Source: Planctomycetaceae bacterium
Lineage (GTDB): Bacteria; Planctomycetota; Planctomycetia; Planctomycetales; Planctomycetaceae
Assembly: GCA_028284145.1 (NCBI GenBank)
Contig: JANQSH010000160.1
Coordinates: 1 to 36,993 of the forward strand
Direction: 5' to 3'
Length of the DNA: 36,993 nt
Positions 9,106 through 17,400 of the stretch are shown one piece after another (within the stretch, counting starts at the first letter, position 1; every line of letters starts with the position of its first letter). The position numbers were made by a program, and so were the translations under genes. The notes below the pieces were generated by a model. That model ran no database searches, was not told where the DNA came from, and was given only the letters and a program-made list of their open reading frames with translations.

Positions 9106-9522
9106 TTAACCTCCGGATGCGACCCGGTTCGCGAGAGAGACGTTGCTGATTTTCGCTCGGTTACAGATTTCCAGAACACTCATCACATTCTGGAAGGTCC
9201 CTTCACCTGCACCACGAACCAGAACTGATTGCTCCGAATAATTCTTTCTGGCTTCGACGAGGATGGATTCCAGTTCTTCCATCGTCAATTCCTTGCCTTT
9301 AACAATCACCTTGCCATCCAACATGATGTTGATGACAAGTTCGTCCGGCAGACTGGTGAGAGGCTGTGCCTCGGAGACTGTGGGCAACTCCACCTCGTAT
9401 TCCGTGTCCTCCTCCGTAAACCGGGCACCAACCATAAAAAAGATGATCAGCAGGAAAACGATGTCGATCATCGGTGTCAGATTCAATCCGGGTTCTTCAG
9501 CGGTTTGCGGTTTCAAAGGCAT
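9106..9522 (-). CDS. exbD: ExbD/TolR-family biopolymer transport protein
   Basis: ExbD/TolR proteins pair with ExbB/TolQ to turn proton motive force into mechanical work on envelope partners. This 138-residue protein has the standard layout: a short cytoplasmic N-terminus, one transmembrane helix with the conserved proton-handling aspartate in LTPMIDIVFLLIIFFM (D20 counted from the ATG at 9522), and a periplasmic domain with VVIVKGKEL-like and VLVRGAGEGTFQNVM segments. A TTG at 9537 would add five residues; I preferred the ATG. No ExbB/TolQ gene is nearby in the window. The next gene downstream, the giant toroid protein, begins 2 bp after this stop and probably forms its working partner. Confidence 0.9.
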   Translation of the reverse strand: MPLKPQTAEEPGLNLTPMIDIVFLLIIFFMVGARFTEEDTEYEVELPTVSEAQPLTSLPDELVINIMLDGKVIVKGKELTMEELESILVEARKNYSEQSVLVRGAGEGTFQNVMSVLEICNRAKISNVSLANRVASGG

Positions 9523-9530
9523 CTGGTTTC

Positions 9531-9734
9531 TTACCAATTCAGACAGGTTTCCTGTTTGGTCAACTCAATGAATTTCTGGTCCGTTTGCACCACAAAATGC
9601 AATTCCGGGCCGATAACGGCACATTTTGTATCTTCGGCAAACCGATTCAAATTGCGACGATACCGGAACGGGAAAAGTTTCGCACGATGCAGGCAATGCT
9701 GTCCTTTGTTTTTGGAATCTCCAAATGCGTTCAA
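9531..9734 (-). CDS. Possible 67-codon ORF upstream of exbD
   Basis: A short reading frame ends nine bases before the exbD ATG, in a position expected for a leading operon gene. Its second half (RFAEDTKCAVIGPELHFVV, then a KFIELTKQ segment) has a codon pattern that looks protein-coding. It would need a TTG start at 9734 and has no strong ribosome binding site. I know no relative. It could equally be leader sequence. Confidence 0.25.
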   Translation of the reverse strand: MNAFGDSKNKGQHCLHRAKLFPFRYRRNLNRFAEDTKCAVIGPELHFVVQTDQKFIELTKQETCLNW

Positions 9735-9760
9735 ATAGCCAGTTCCAAAGTCTCAGAATA

Positions 9761-9860
9761 GAGCAGTTTACCTTTTTGTGTGACGCCTCTGGCTCGTGGG
9801 GGTCTGTATTTGCAGGTCAATCAACGCCCATCGCGGAACAGAAGATCGTAATACGCTCTG
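9761..9860 (+). repeat. ~100-bp dispersed element, copy A
   Basis: This copy begins GAGCAGTTTACC and ends ATACGCTCT. Key shared blocks are TTTGTGTGACG, GGCTCGTGGG, TTTGCAGG, GCCCATCGCGG and the 3' palindrome AGATCGTA-A-TACGCTCT (one mismatch). It lies between the divergently transcribed exbD and mtnA. It is preceded by TA, like copies C and D. Confidence 0.85.
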
Positions 9861-10262
9861 GAACGAAGAACGATCCAATTTGCGATTCTGGCCGGAAAAC
9901 CTGAAAACGTAAAGGGTATTTGATGTTTTAAGTGCCGTGCATTCAGTAGAGTTGATGGCGAGTTGGAATATTGTGTTCAGTATCTCGCCCATCGGACACT
10001 TTGCGAGCCGTCAAGACGATGGAATCGGGAATTTTGGGAAGTGTTGATGTGTGGGGGTTGCGGTATCGCTATCTCTCCATTATCGGAGTTTTCATTCGAC
10101 GGAAACGAACGATTTGGCTTGAAATTGTCAGACATGCAGGTGGTTTTTTGTCGGTAATCCCACCACGTTTTGTAAGAAGTACAATCGTTTGTGGTTGATT
10201 CCGACAATTCGCCTGGAAATTCCTGGCGAAGGCTGCTGAATAAAGGAAACGGAGGCGTTTCG
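9861..10262. other. Intergenic region upstream of mtnA
   Basis: No gene is supported here. A segment at 10147-10195 contains TTGTCG, a 17-bp spacer and TGTAAG, a weak sigma-70-like promoter. It also resembles a stretch at 13058-13095 around the shared word TAAGAAGT. A small CTCC/GGAG stem followed by TTTT lies at 10076-10092. No riboswitch fold could be confirmed, although a SAM-type switch would be plausible upstream of a methionine-salvage gene. Confidence 0.35.
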
Positions 10263-11357
10263 ATGACGGGTCAGACAGCAACGAAACAGACAGAATCGAT
10301 CTCTCCTCCTCGGACGTTGGAATGGCGAGGTGATCTATCTGGTTTGCTGGTGTTGCTGGATCAGACAAAGTTGCCCGGCGAAATCACGTTCATCGATTGC
10401 CGTGATATCGAAACTGTCTGGCAGGCAATCAAGAAACTGAGCGTACGTGGTGCACCGGCAATTGGCGTTGCCGCAGCATATGGCGTAGTGATCGGAATGC
10501 AGAATTCCGCAGACGCCGATACCACAACGTTCGACAGTCAATTGAAGCAGACCTGCGACTATCTGGCTGGCAGCCGTCCGACGGCTATCAATCTTTTCTG
10601 GGCGTTGGATCGGATGCAGCGATGTGCTACCAATTGTGCCGATCAACCTTCTGCCGTCCGCTTGCAGAACCTGCTCGACGAAGCGAAGGCGATTGAGGCC
10701 GAAGACCAGGAAATGTGTGCCGCGATGGGCCGCTGTGGTGCCGAACTTTTGACGAACGGGCAAACCGTACTGACGCATTGCAACGCCGGTGGCCTGGCGA
10801 CGGCAGGTGATGGAACGGCGCTGTCGGTCTTTTTTGCGGCGGCGGAAGCGGGTAAAGAGATTCACGTTTATGCAGATGAAACGCGGCCTCTGTTGCAGGG
10901 TGCGCGATTGACGACCTGGGAGTTGCAGCAGCGTGGAATTCCGTGCACACTTATTTGCGATTCCGTCGCTGGCTGGGCCATGAAAGAAGACCGTGTTGAC
11001 GCGGTCGTCACCGGGGCCGATCGAATCGCCGGAAACGGAGACGCTGCCAACAAGATTGGAACCTATTCGGTTGCCCTATTAGCGAAAATCCACGGCATTC
11101 CCTTTTACGTGGCGGCACCTTCCAGTACGTTCGATCTTTCGCTTTCCTCGGGTGAACAGATTCCGATCGAAGAACGACTGCCCGAAGAAGTGACCGAAGG
11201 TTTTGGCTTCCGGACTGCTCCGGCAGATGTCGGCGTCTACAATCCCGCATTTGATGTGACTCCGGCAGAGTTGATTAGCGCGATCATCACCGAAAAAGGT
11301 CTGATCGAGCCGGTCAATGCCGAGCGGATTCGCGAAGTTTTGGACTGGAGCAGTTGA
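10263..11357 (+). CDS. mtnA: S-methyl-5-thioribose-1-phosphate isomerase
   Basis: MtnA converts methylthioribose-1-phosphate to methylthioribulose-1-phosphate in the methionine salvage pathway. The 364-residue product shows all family landmarks: SVRGAPAIGVAAAYG near residue 60, SRPTAINLFWALDRM near 105, the catalytic cysteine in LTHCNAGGLAT (C173), YADETRPLLQGARLT, and the catalytic aspartate in TGADRIAGNGDAANK (D253). Start: the ATG at 10263 follows an ACGGAGGCG ribosome binding site. A longer in-frame version from 10191 adds 24 unrelated residues and is unlikely. The closest relatives are eIF-2B alpha-family proteins, but the cysteine and aspartate motifs favour MtnA. The last codons and the TGA stop lie inside repeat copy B. 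Confidence 0.95.
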   Translation: MTGQTATKQTESISPPRTLEWRGDLSGLLVLLDQTKLPGEITFIDCRDIETVWQAIKKLSVRGAPAIGVAAAYGVVIGMQNSADADTTTFDSQLKQTCDYLAGSRPTAINLFWALDRMQRCATNCADQPSAVRLQNLLDEAKAIEAEDQEMCAAMGRCGAELLTNGQTVLTHCNAGGLATAGDGTALSVFFAAAEAGKEIHVYADETRPLLQGARLTTWELQQRGIPCTLICDSVAGWAMKEDRVDAVVTGADRIAGNGDAANKIGTYSVALLAKIHGIPFYVAAPSSTFDLSLSSGEQIPIEERLPEEVTEGFGFRTAPADVGVYNPAFDVTPAELISAIITEKGLIEPVNAERIREVLDWSS

Positions 11358-11460
11358 CCTTCTGGTATGATGTCTCTGGCTCGTGGGGGGCCTGGATTTG
11401 CAGGTCAATCGACGCGCATCGCGGCACAGAATCGCGGCACAGAAGAGTGTAATACACTCT
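11348..11460 (+). repeat. ~100-bp dispersed element, copy B (overlaps the mtnA stop)
   Basis: This copy starts GAGCAGTTGACC, so its eighth to tenth bases supply the TGA of mtnA. It contains CTCTGGCTCGTGGGGGG, GGATTTGCAGGTCAATC and an internal duplication of ATCGCGGCACAGA. It ends in the perfect palindrome AGAGTGTA-A-TACACTCT (11444-11460), an 8-bp stem if transcribed. Confidence 0.88.
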
Positions 11461-11522
11461 AACCGGCGCTCGGCAGAAGTATGGGCATCAATCGCCCAAA
11501 AAATTTTGGACATGACATTGGC

Positions 11523-12719
11523 ATGAGCATGAACTGGGCGATTCTTGGCAATGTCGAAAACGATCTGCTCCGTGCCATCACAAAGGAACCGGATTGGCAA
11601 CTGCTCCATCTCGTCGGCCAGCCACCAAACGCCGCAGAATTCCAGCAGTTGGCACCGCAGGTCGCCATCCATTCCTCGTGGGAGCCGCTACTGACAGATG
11701 ATCACATCGACGCTTTAATTGTTGCAGCGAGCGATGCAACGACTCTGGAGGCGGCTCGTCACGTGGCGGGAGCAGGCATTCCGCTGATTGTCTGCCCGGA
11801 GTACGAACAAGGGGCGGGCTGGATCTACGAGCTTTCGTTGATTCGGGACGATACCGGTGTGCCATTGGTCCCGTTTCTACCTGCCAGTGGAGAATTCGCA
11901 GTCCTGAAAGAACTGTTGTCTGGCAGCGACGTCGGTAAACCGGTCTTCCTGCAATGGGAGCGGATAATTCAACAATCCGCTGCATCCAAATTACCAGTAC
12001 TGAAGAAATCCGAGATCAATCAACGCCTCCTGGCCGACGTGTTTGTCTGCCGACATCTGCTGGGGAACTTCAACCAGGTGACTGCTGTACACACTGGCAC
12101 GACTGAGCAGGGAATTTCGGTTGCCAACTGCAAACTCGGCGGCAATGATCTGCCGGAGTTTGACTGGACATTGAGGGGGACGAACGAGACGCCAATATCG
12201 CGGATGACACTGCAGGGGGAAAAAGGGCGGGTCGTGCTGACGATGAATGAGGAAGATCGGTCACTGCTGGTTGATGGTACAGAGGTGCCCTCGCCAACGG
12301 TGCCAATTCGCATGGAAGCCGTCATTGCAGAACTGCGTCGTTGCCAGAGATTCATCGAAGGAAAACGGAGCAAACCTGATTGGGAAGAACTGACACGAAT
12401 GTTTGAAACGGTCGATGCAACACATCGATCAATTCGCCGTCGCCGCACGATCGATCTCTATTTTGAAGCGACCTCGGAGCGGAATCAGTTCAAAACACAA
12501 ATGACGGCGATCGGCTGCGGCGTGTTGTGTCTCACGCTGGTGATGATCGTATTTGCGATGATGCTGGGGGCGATGCCTGGCATTCCGAAGTGGGTGATGC
12601 ACGTCGCACGTGTGCTGGTTTTCCTGCCGCTGTTTATATTCCTGATTCTGCAGGGCCTGTACTTTGTGACCCGCCCTTCGATCGATGAACGGGCGGAAGA
12701 GGGAAGTTGTGAGGAGTAG
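11523..12719 (+). CDS. Gfo/Idh/MocA-like protein with degenerate cofactor loop and C-terminal membrane anchor
   Basis: The protein has 398 residues from the ATG at 11523; 11529 or 11481 are alternatives. The N-terminal third resembles the Rossmann domain of Gfo/Idh/MocA oxidoreductases: a first strand NWAILGNVEN, then DALIVAASDATTLEAARHVAGAG, matching the helix-strand before the usual EKP motif. The GxGxxG dinucleotide loop is reduced to LGNVEN, and EKP is replaced by CPEYEQ, so redox activity is doubtful. The middle part (about residues 120-300) fits the family's second alpha/beta domain. The C-terminus has two hydrophobic helices (about 327-349 and 358-381), an unusual anchor for this family. 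It follows mtnA across repeat copy B and ends inside copy C. The function is unknown. Confidence 0.7.
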   Translation: MSMNWAILGNVENDLLRAITKEPDWQLLHLVGQPPNAAEFQQLAPQVAIHSSWEPLLTDDHIDALIVAASDATTLEAARHVAGAGIPLIVCPEYEQGAGWIYELSLIRDDTGVPLVPFLPASGEFAVLKELLSGSDVGKPVFLQWERIIQQSAASKLPVLKKSEINQRLLADVFVCRHLLGNFNQVTAVHTGTTEQGISVANCKLGGNDLPEFDWTLRGTNETPISRMTLQGEKGRVVLTMNEEDRSLLVDGTEVPSPTVPIRMEAVIAELRRCQRFIEGKRSKPDWEELTRMFETVDATHRSIRRRRTIDLYFEATSERNQFKTQMTAIGCGVLCLTLVMIVFAMMLGAMPGIPKWVMHVARVLVFLPLFIFLILQGLYFVTRPSIDERAEEGSCEE

Positions 12720-12817
12720 AGCAGTTTACTTTTTCGTGTGACGTCTCCGGCTCATGGGAGCCTGTATCTGCAGGCCTGACGGCGCCCATCGCGGCACAGA
12801 AGAGCGTAATACACTCT
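12719..12817 (+). repeat. ~100-bp dispersed element, copy C (at stop of Gfo/Idh-like gene)
   Basis: The G of the TAG stop of the upstream gene is the first base of the element (GAGCAGTTTACTTTTTCG). It contains CGGCTCATGGGAGCC, which can form a GGCTC/GAGCC hairpin, then CCTGTATCTGCAGG, CGCCCATCGCGGCACAG and the 3' palindrome AGAGCGTA-A-TACACTCT. Confidence 0.88.
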
Positions 12818-13161
12818 GGACTTTGGTGCCATACCTGCATTGCATCAGCAGGGTCCGTCGAAACGACAGTTTGTTCAGAGCAAAGCATCAGACATTTGCC
12901 GACCACTATTGCGACGCTCGAAAAAGAGGTCAAGATGGAACGACGGATTTACTTTGTCAGTGCCACCCCGTAGGCTACAAGCACTTATTGCGGTGATGGC
13001 CCCACCAGGCAATGGCGTGATCACACGAAAAAAGTTTGCATGAATTGGACCATCATATACCACAAAGACTTATAAGAAGTGTATTCGTTGTGAGATAAGT
13101 TTTGGCAACGGATTGAGAACGGACTACAGATATCGATTTTCAAGGGAGATGTGGAGATGCC

Positions 13162-13178
13162 GGGGGGAGGGGGGGAGG
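13162..13178 (+). other. G-rich tract (G6-A-G7-A-GG), possible G-quadruplex
   Basis: Two runs of six and seven G separated by single A bases can supply four G-triplets within 17 bases. It lies about 90 bp upstream of the thioesterase start, on the coding strand. Formation in cells is an inference. Confidence 0.4.
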
Positions 13179-13212
13179 AAAGTGAATCAATTCTCCGATC
13201 TCCAATATCCCC

Positions 13213-13240
13213 TTGACTCAGCACGAACCAATTGACTCAG
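13213..13240 (+). promoter_or_regulatory. Direct repeat TTGACTCAG x2, possible operator or -35 box
   Basis: Two identical 9-bp words, TTGACTCAG, start 19 bp apart (13213 and 13232), close to two helical turns, and end 25 bp before the thioesterase ATG. Such spacing suits a dimeric regulator, or the first copy may act as a -35 box. No good -10 was found. Confidence 0.35.
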
Positions 13241-13265
13241 GAAGTAATGCCCGTTTCAACCAGAC

Positions 13266-13730
13266 ATGACCACCACCTTCACAACGACACGTAGAATCGA
13301 ATTTCATGAGACCGACCTTGCGGGAATCGTGCATTTCTCCAACTTCTACAAGTACATGGAGCAGGCGGAACACGAGTATTTCCGTTCGCTCGGCCTGAGT
13401 ATTTCCATGCATCAGGACGATGGCACAATCATGGGTTGGCCACGCGTCTCGGCGTCGAGCAGCTTCGAGGCTCCCGCTTTTTTTGAGGATGTTGTCGAGA
13501 TCAAACTGTATGTCGTACGCGTGGGCGTCAAATCGTTGAACATGGAATTCGAGTTCTTTCGAGAAAATCTCCGTCTGGCGCGCGGTCGGATGAAAACGGT
13601 TTGCTGCACCTTCAAACGTGGAGACAAAATGCGGTCGATCGAAATCCCGGAGGAGATCCGGAGTCGATTCGTCGAAGTCGATTCGCCGTTAAACAAGCCG
13701 GGCAGTGGACGGGGCAACGATCATGCATGA
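13266..13730 (+). CDS. Acyl-CoA thioesterase, 4HBT/YbgC-type hotdog fold
   Basis: The 154-residue protein belongs to the 4-hydroxybenzoyl-CoA thioesterase (YbgC-like) hotdog family, which hydrolyses acyl-CoA or aryl-CoA thioesters. The signature is HETDLAGIVHFSNFYKYMEQAEHEY (in two halves: HETDLAGIVHFSNF, then YKYMEQAEHEY) at about residues 15-40; the aspartate in this motif is the catalytic acid in studied members. The rest is a single hotdog domain of normal length, with VGVKSLNMEFEFFRE and RMKTVCCTF strands. It overlaps the LolD-like gene by eight bases (ATGCATGA), implying translational coupling. YbgC-type enzymes are often tied to phospholipid or envelope work, which fits a lipoprotein-export operon, but the substrate cannot be read from the sequence. 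Confidence 0.88.
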   Translation: MTTTFTTTRRIEFHETDLAGIVHFSNFYKYMEQAEHEYFRSLGLSISMHQDDGTIMGWPRVSASSSFEAPAFFEDVVEIKLYVVRVGVKSLNMEFEFFRENLRLARGRMKTVCCTFKRGDKMRSIEIPEEIRSRFVEVDSPLNKPGSGRGNDHA

Positions 13731-14442
13731 CGGTCAATTTGATCTGGTCACCGGGCAACTCGGGAAAGAGTTCCAAACCACAGCAGGATGTTTGCCGATT
13801 CTGACCAACGTTAATCTGCAATTGAATCGAGGCGATTCTCTGGTGATTACCGGGCCATCGGGATCTGGAAAAAGCACGCTCCTGTATCTGCTCGGTTTGC
13901 TCGATGAACCGACCACGGGTGAACTGCAAATGCTGGGTCAAGACGTTCGGCAATTGAACACTGCTCAGTCGGCTCAATTCCGCAACGAGCATATCGGTTT
14001 CATCTTTCAGGACCATCATCTGCTGCCTCAATGCAGCGTGTTGGAAAACGTGCAGATCCCGACCTTACCGGGTCGGGGTGCGAACAGTGCAACCGAAAAA
14101 CGGGCCCGCATGTTGCTCGAACGTGTCGGGCTGACGGAACGATTGGATCATCGTCCGGGGCAACTTTCCGGAGGCGAACGCCAGCGGGTGGCAGTCTGCC
14201 GAGCACTGATCAACGAACCGGAATTTCTGCTCGCGGATGAGCCAACAGGAAATCTCGACCCACACACAGCCGAATCGATCGGAACATTGTTGCTCGAATT
14301 GAGTCAGGAACAAAATACGCTGCTGGTTTGCGTAACGCACAGTCTGGAACTGGCGAATCGTTTTCCTCAGGCGGCGAATTTGAGAGACCGCTGTCTGGAT
14401 TTGAGTAACACAACGGCATCGCCACAACAGCCCGCATCGTAA
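13723..14442 (+). CDS. LolD/MacB-type ABC transporter ATP-binding protein
   Basis: This is the ATPase subunit of a type VII (LolD/MacB/FtsE-like) ABC system. All nucleotide-binding motifs are intact: Walker A GPSGSGKST, Q-loop IFQDHHLLPQ, signature LSGGERQRVAV, Walker B LLADEPTGNLD and the switch histidine in CVTHSLEL. The length of 239 residues is typical. The ATG at 13723 has GGACGGGG just upstream and overlaps the thioesterase stop; a GTG at 13705 is possible but adds little. The permease partner follows 36 bp downstream. By family, the pair either releases lipoproteins from the inner membrane (LolCDE) or performs mechanotransmission on another periplasmic substrate. The sequence does not settle which. 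Confidence 0.92.
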   Translation: MHDGQFDLVTGQLGKEFQTTAGCLPILTNVNLQLNRGDSLVITGPSGSGKSTLLYLLGLLDEPTTGELQMLGQDVRQLNTAQSAQFRNEHIGFIFQDHHLLPQCSVLENVQIPTLPGRGANSATEKRARMLLERVGLTERLDHRPGQLSGGERQRVAVCRALINEPEFLLADEPTGNLDPHTAESIGTLLLELSQEQNTLLVCVTHSLELANRFPQAANLRDRCLDLSNTTASPQQPAS

Positions 14443-14478
14443 ACTCGCGAAACATTCTCTGGCAGGACGAACTCGACC

Positions 14479-17400
14479 ATGACGACCGTTCGACTCCTCA
14501 CCCGCAGCCTGCTGTATTACTGGCGAACGAATCTTGCCGTGCTGTTGGGCGTTGTCGCGGCAACGGCCGTTATCGGTGGTGCATTGATTGTCGGTGATTC
14601 GGTCCGTGATTCCCTGCGTGAGATGAGCCTGGAACGTCTGGGGAAGATCGATCATGTTTTGCACGGGCCCCGTTTTTTCCGGGAAGCGATGGCCAATGAT
14701 CTCGCCGCACATTCCGGTTTTTCCGAGCGGTTTGAATCGGCCGCTCCGGGGCTCATCATGCGTGGCACGATCGAGTTGCAGACAAAAGAGGGGGTGAACC
14801 GTGTCAATCAGGTGAACGTGTATGGTGTCGATCAGCGACTGTGGGAGATGACCCGACATGGTGAATTCGCCCCGCCAACTGGTGACGAGATTCTGTTGAG
14901 CCAGCGCGTAGCGGAGCAGTTGCAGTACTCGATGCAAGCGAATGACGCCAGGGCTGGCCAGGTATTGCTCAGGCTGGAATTACCGACTTCCATCCCGAGT
15001 GAGTCACTGTTTGGAGAACGGGATGACCTGTCGCAACTTATCGAGTTGAATGTCCGGGACGTGCTGCCCAGCGAGTTGGGCGTGGCGCGGCTGGAACTCA
15101 ACCCAAATCAGCAACTCCCTCTGAATGTCTTTGTATCGCTCTCCACGTTGCAGGACAAACTCGGCCTGGCGGAACAACGGATTCGGATACCAGCGGAACG
15201 TCGGGTTGAAATCATCCCGGCGAAAGTCAACGCACTATTCGTAAGCGCGAATAATGTCGATGGCGCGGCTCCGTTGCAGCAGATTGCAGACGGAAATGCC
15301 GGCCCTGATGGTGTGAACACGTTGAACGATCTGCTTGATGCGAGTCTGTATCTGGATGATCTCGATCTCAACATTCGCAAAGTGGAATCGAAAGAGAGAC
15401 CAGCCAGCGCGTATTTCGCCATTGAAAGTGAGCGGATGCTGCTCGAAAACGAAGCGGCTACCGCAGCCAGAACCACGGCAAAAAAAATGTCGCTCTCCCA
15501 ATCTTCGGTACTCGTTTATCTCGGTAATGCATTCCGCAATCCACGCATTGTCCAGCCAGCTAAAAAAAACAACGGCACCGAGCGGGGATATTCGATGTAC
15601 TCTGTTGTGGCAGGTTTGGAACTCAAGCCAGAGCCGCCGTATCTTCCTTCCGAAACTCCGTTCGGCCCATTTTTGTTTGCCGGGGATGGTCTGAACAAAT
15701 CATTGGGCGAACGAGACATCGTCATCAACGACTGGCTGGCGGAAGACCTGGAAGTTGAAGCCGGTGAAACAATCGAAATCGATTACCACATTGTCGGCTC
15801 GCATGGCGAACTGCCGGAAAAAACGGTCGCATTCAGAATCGCAGGAATTGTTCAACTGGAAGATGAATCTGGCCGACCGACTGTCGCGGCTGATCGCGGA
15901 TTCACGCCCCATGTCCGCGGCATCACCGATGTCAAAACGTACGATGACTGGGACGAGCCGTTCGACATGAAGACCGACCGCATTACCGCCCGGGATGACA
16001 CCTACTGGGAGGAATACAAAGCGACACCAAAGGCATTCATATCGTTAGAAGCAGCGCGGAAATTGTGGAACAGTCGCTACGGCGGCCAGACATCAGTCCG
16101 ATTGATGAAACGCGAAGACAAATCTTTGGATGAAACGATTGCCGAATTCACGCCGGCGTTTCTGGCAAATCTCGATGCCGAAAAGACGGGACTGGTATTC
16201 CAGCCGGTGAAATTCACTGGTCTGCTGGCGGCCAGCGGCACAACCGATTTCAGCGGGCTGTTCATCGGCTTCAGCTTTTTTCTCATTCTTTCAGCGACAA
16301 TTCTGATTGTGCTGCTGTTTCGACTGGGCATTGAACGCCGCAGCCGGCAAATTGGTCTGCTTCAGGCCATCGGGCTGACTCCGAAACAATTACGGCGATT
16401 GTTTCTCGGTGAAGGAATGATTGTCGTTGTCGCGGGAGGATTACTCGGCATGTACGCGGCAGTCGGCTATGCCTCGGTGATGATCTACGGGCTAAAAACC
16501 TGGTGGATCGGCGCGATCGGCACGCAATTTCTCGACGTGTCAATCCGACCGGTCAGCTTGTTCATCGGGTTCACAATCAGCGTGATTGTCGCATTGGCAG
16601 CGATCTGGTGGGCCTTGCGGCAGTTACGGAATCTCTCGTCGCGTGAGTTGCTCTCGGGGCAGGTGGAAACGACATTAGCCGAAATCGCTCAACGCAGAAA
16701 CACTCGTTCTCGCAGCTTGCTGTTGATGGGTTCGATTTTCACGTTGCTGCTTCTTGCAGCGGCATTGTTCGGTTTCGTGCCGAGCAGCGAGGCCTTTGCC
16801 GGCCTGTCGTGGCAGGTGGTGGTTTTTTTCGTCGTCGGAATTTTGCTGCTCGCACTCATATTGAAGAGACTCTCGCAGTGGTTACAGGCGGATCGTGTGA
16901 ATGCTGTGCAGGGTTATGGCCTGTTTGCGCTTGGGCGACTTGGCATGCGGAACGCCGCTCGGAATCGACAACGGAGTCTCTTCACTGTCGGGCTGATTGC
17001 CTCGGCGACGTTCGTGATTGTCGCGGTCGCTGCGGGGCAACGCAATCCGACCCAGGAACAACCGGTGTACGATTCGGGCAACGGTGGATTCACACTTGTG
17101 GCGGAAACCGACAAAGGTATCCTGTTCAATCTCAGCACGACCGAGGGCCGCAGCAAACTCGGGATCACTCCAGAAGAAAGTACATCACTGGAAGGCATCG
17201 AAGTGATCGCCTTTCGCCGTAAACCGGGCGAGGAAGCGAGTTGCCTGAATATCTACCAGACACGCGTACCAACAATTCTCGGAGTGCCGGACGTGATGAT
17301 CCAACGGGGTGGCTTTAAGTTCGCCGACACACCAGATGAAAACCCGTGGTCGATACTCAAAGAGAAAAATGAAGATGGTCTCATTCCCGTGTTGGGCGAC

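Larger units (their letters stand above)
12818..13265. other. Intergenic region before the thioesterase operon
   Basis: These roughly 450 bp hold no supported gene. Visible items are a TATAAG word at 13071-13076 within a stretch resembling 10160-10190, a G-rich tract at 13162-13178, and a 9-bp direct repeat at 13213-13240, the last two annotated separately. The length and content suggest that the downstream operon has its own promoter region here. Confidence 0.4.

Noticed and set aside
11349..12817. Tandem repeats as a CRISPR array
   Set aside because: The repeated units are about 100 bp long, divergent, separated by full genes and present in both orientations, unlike CRISPR repeats.
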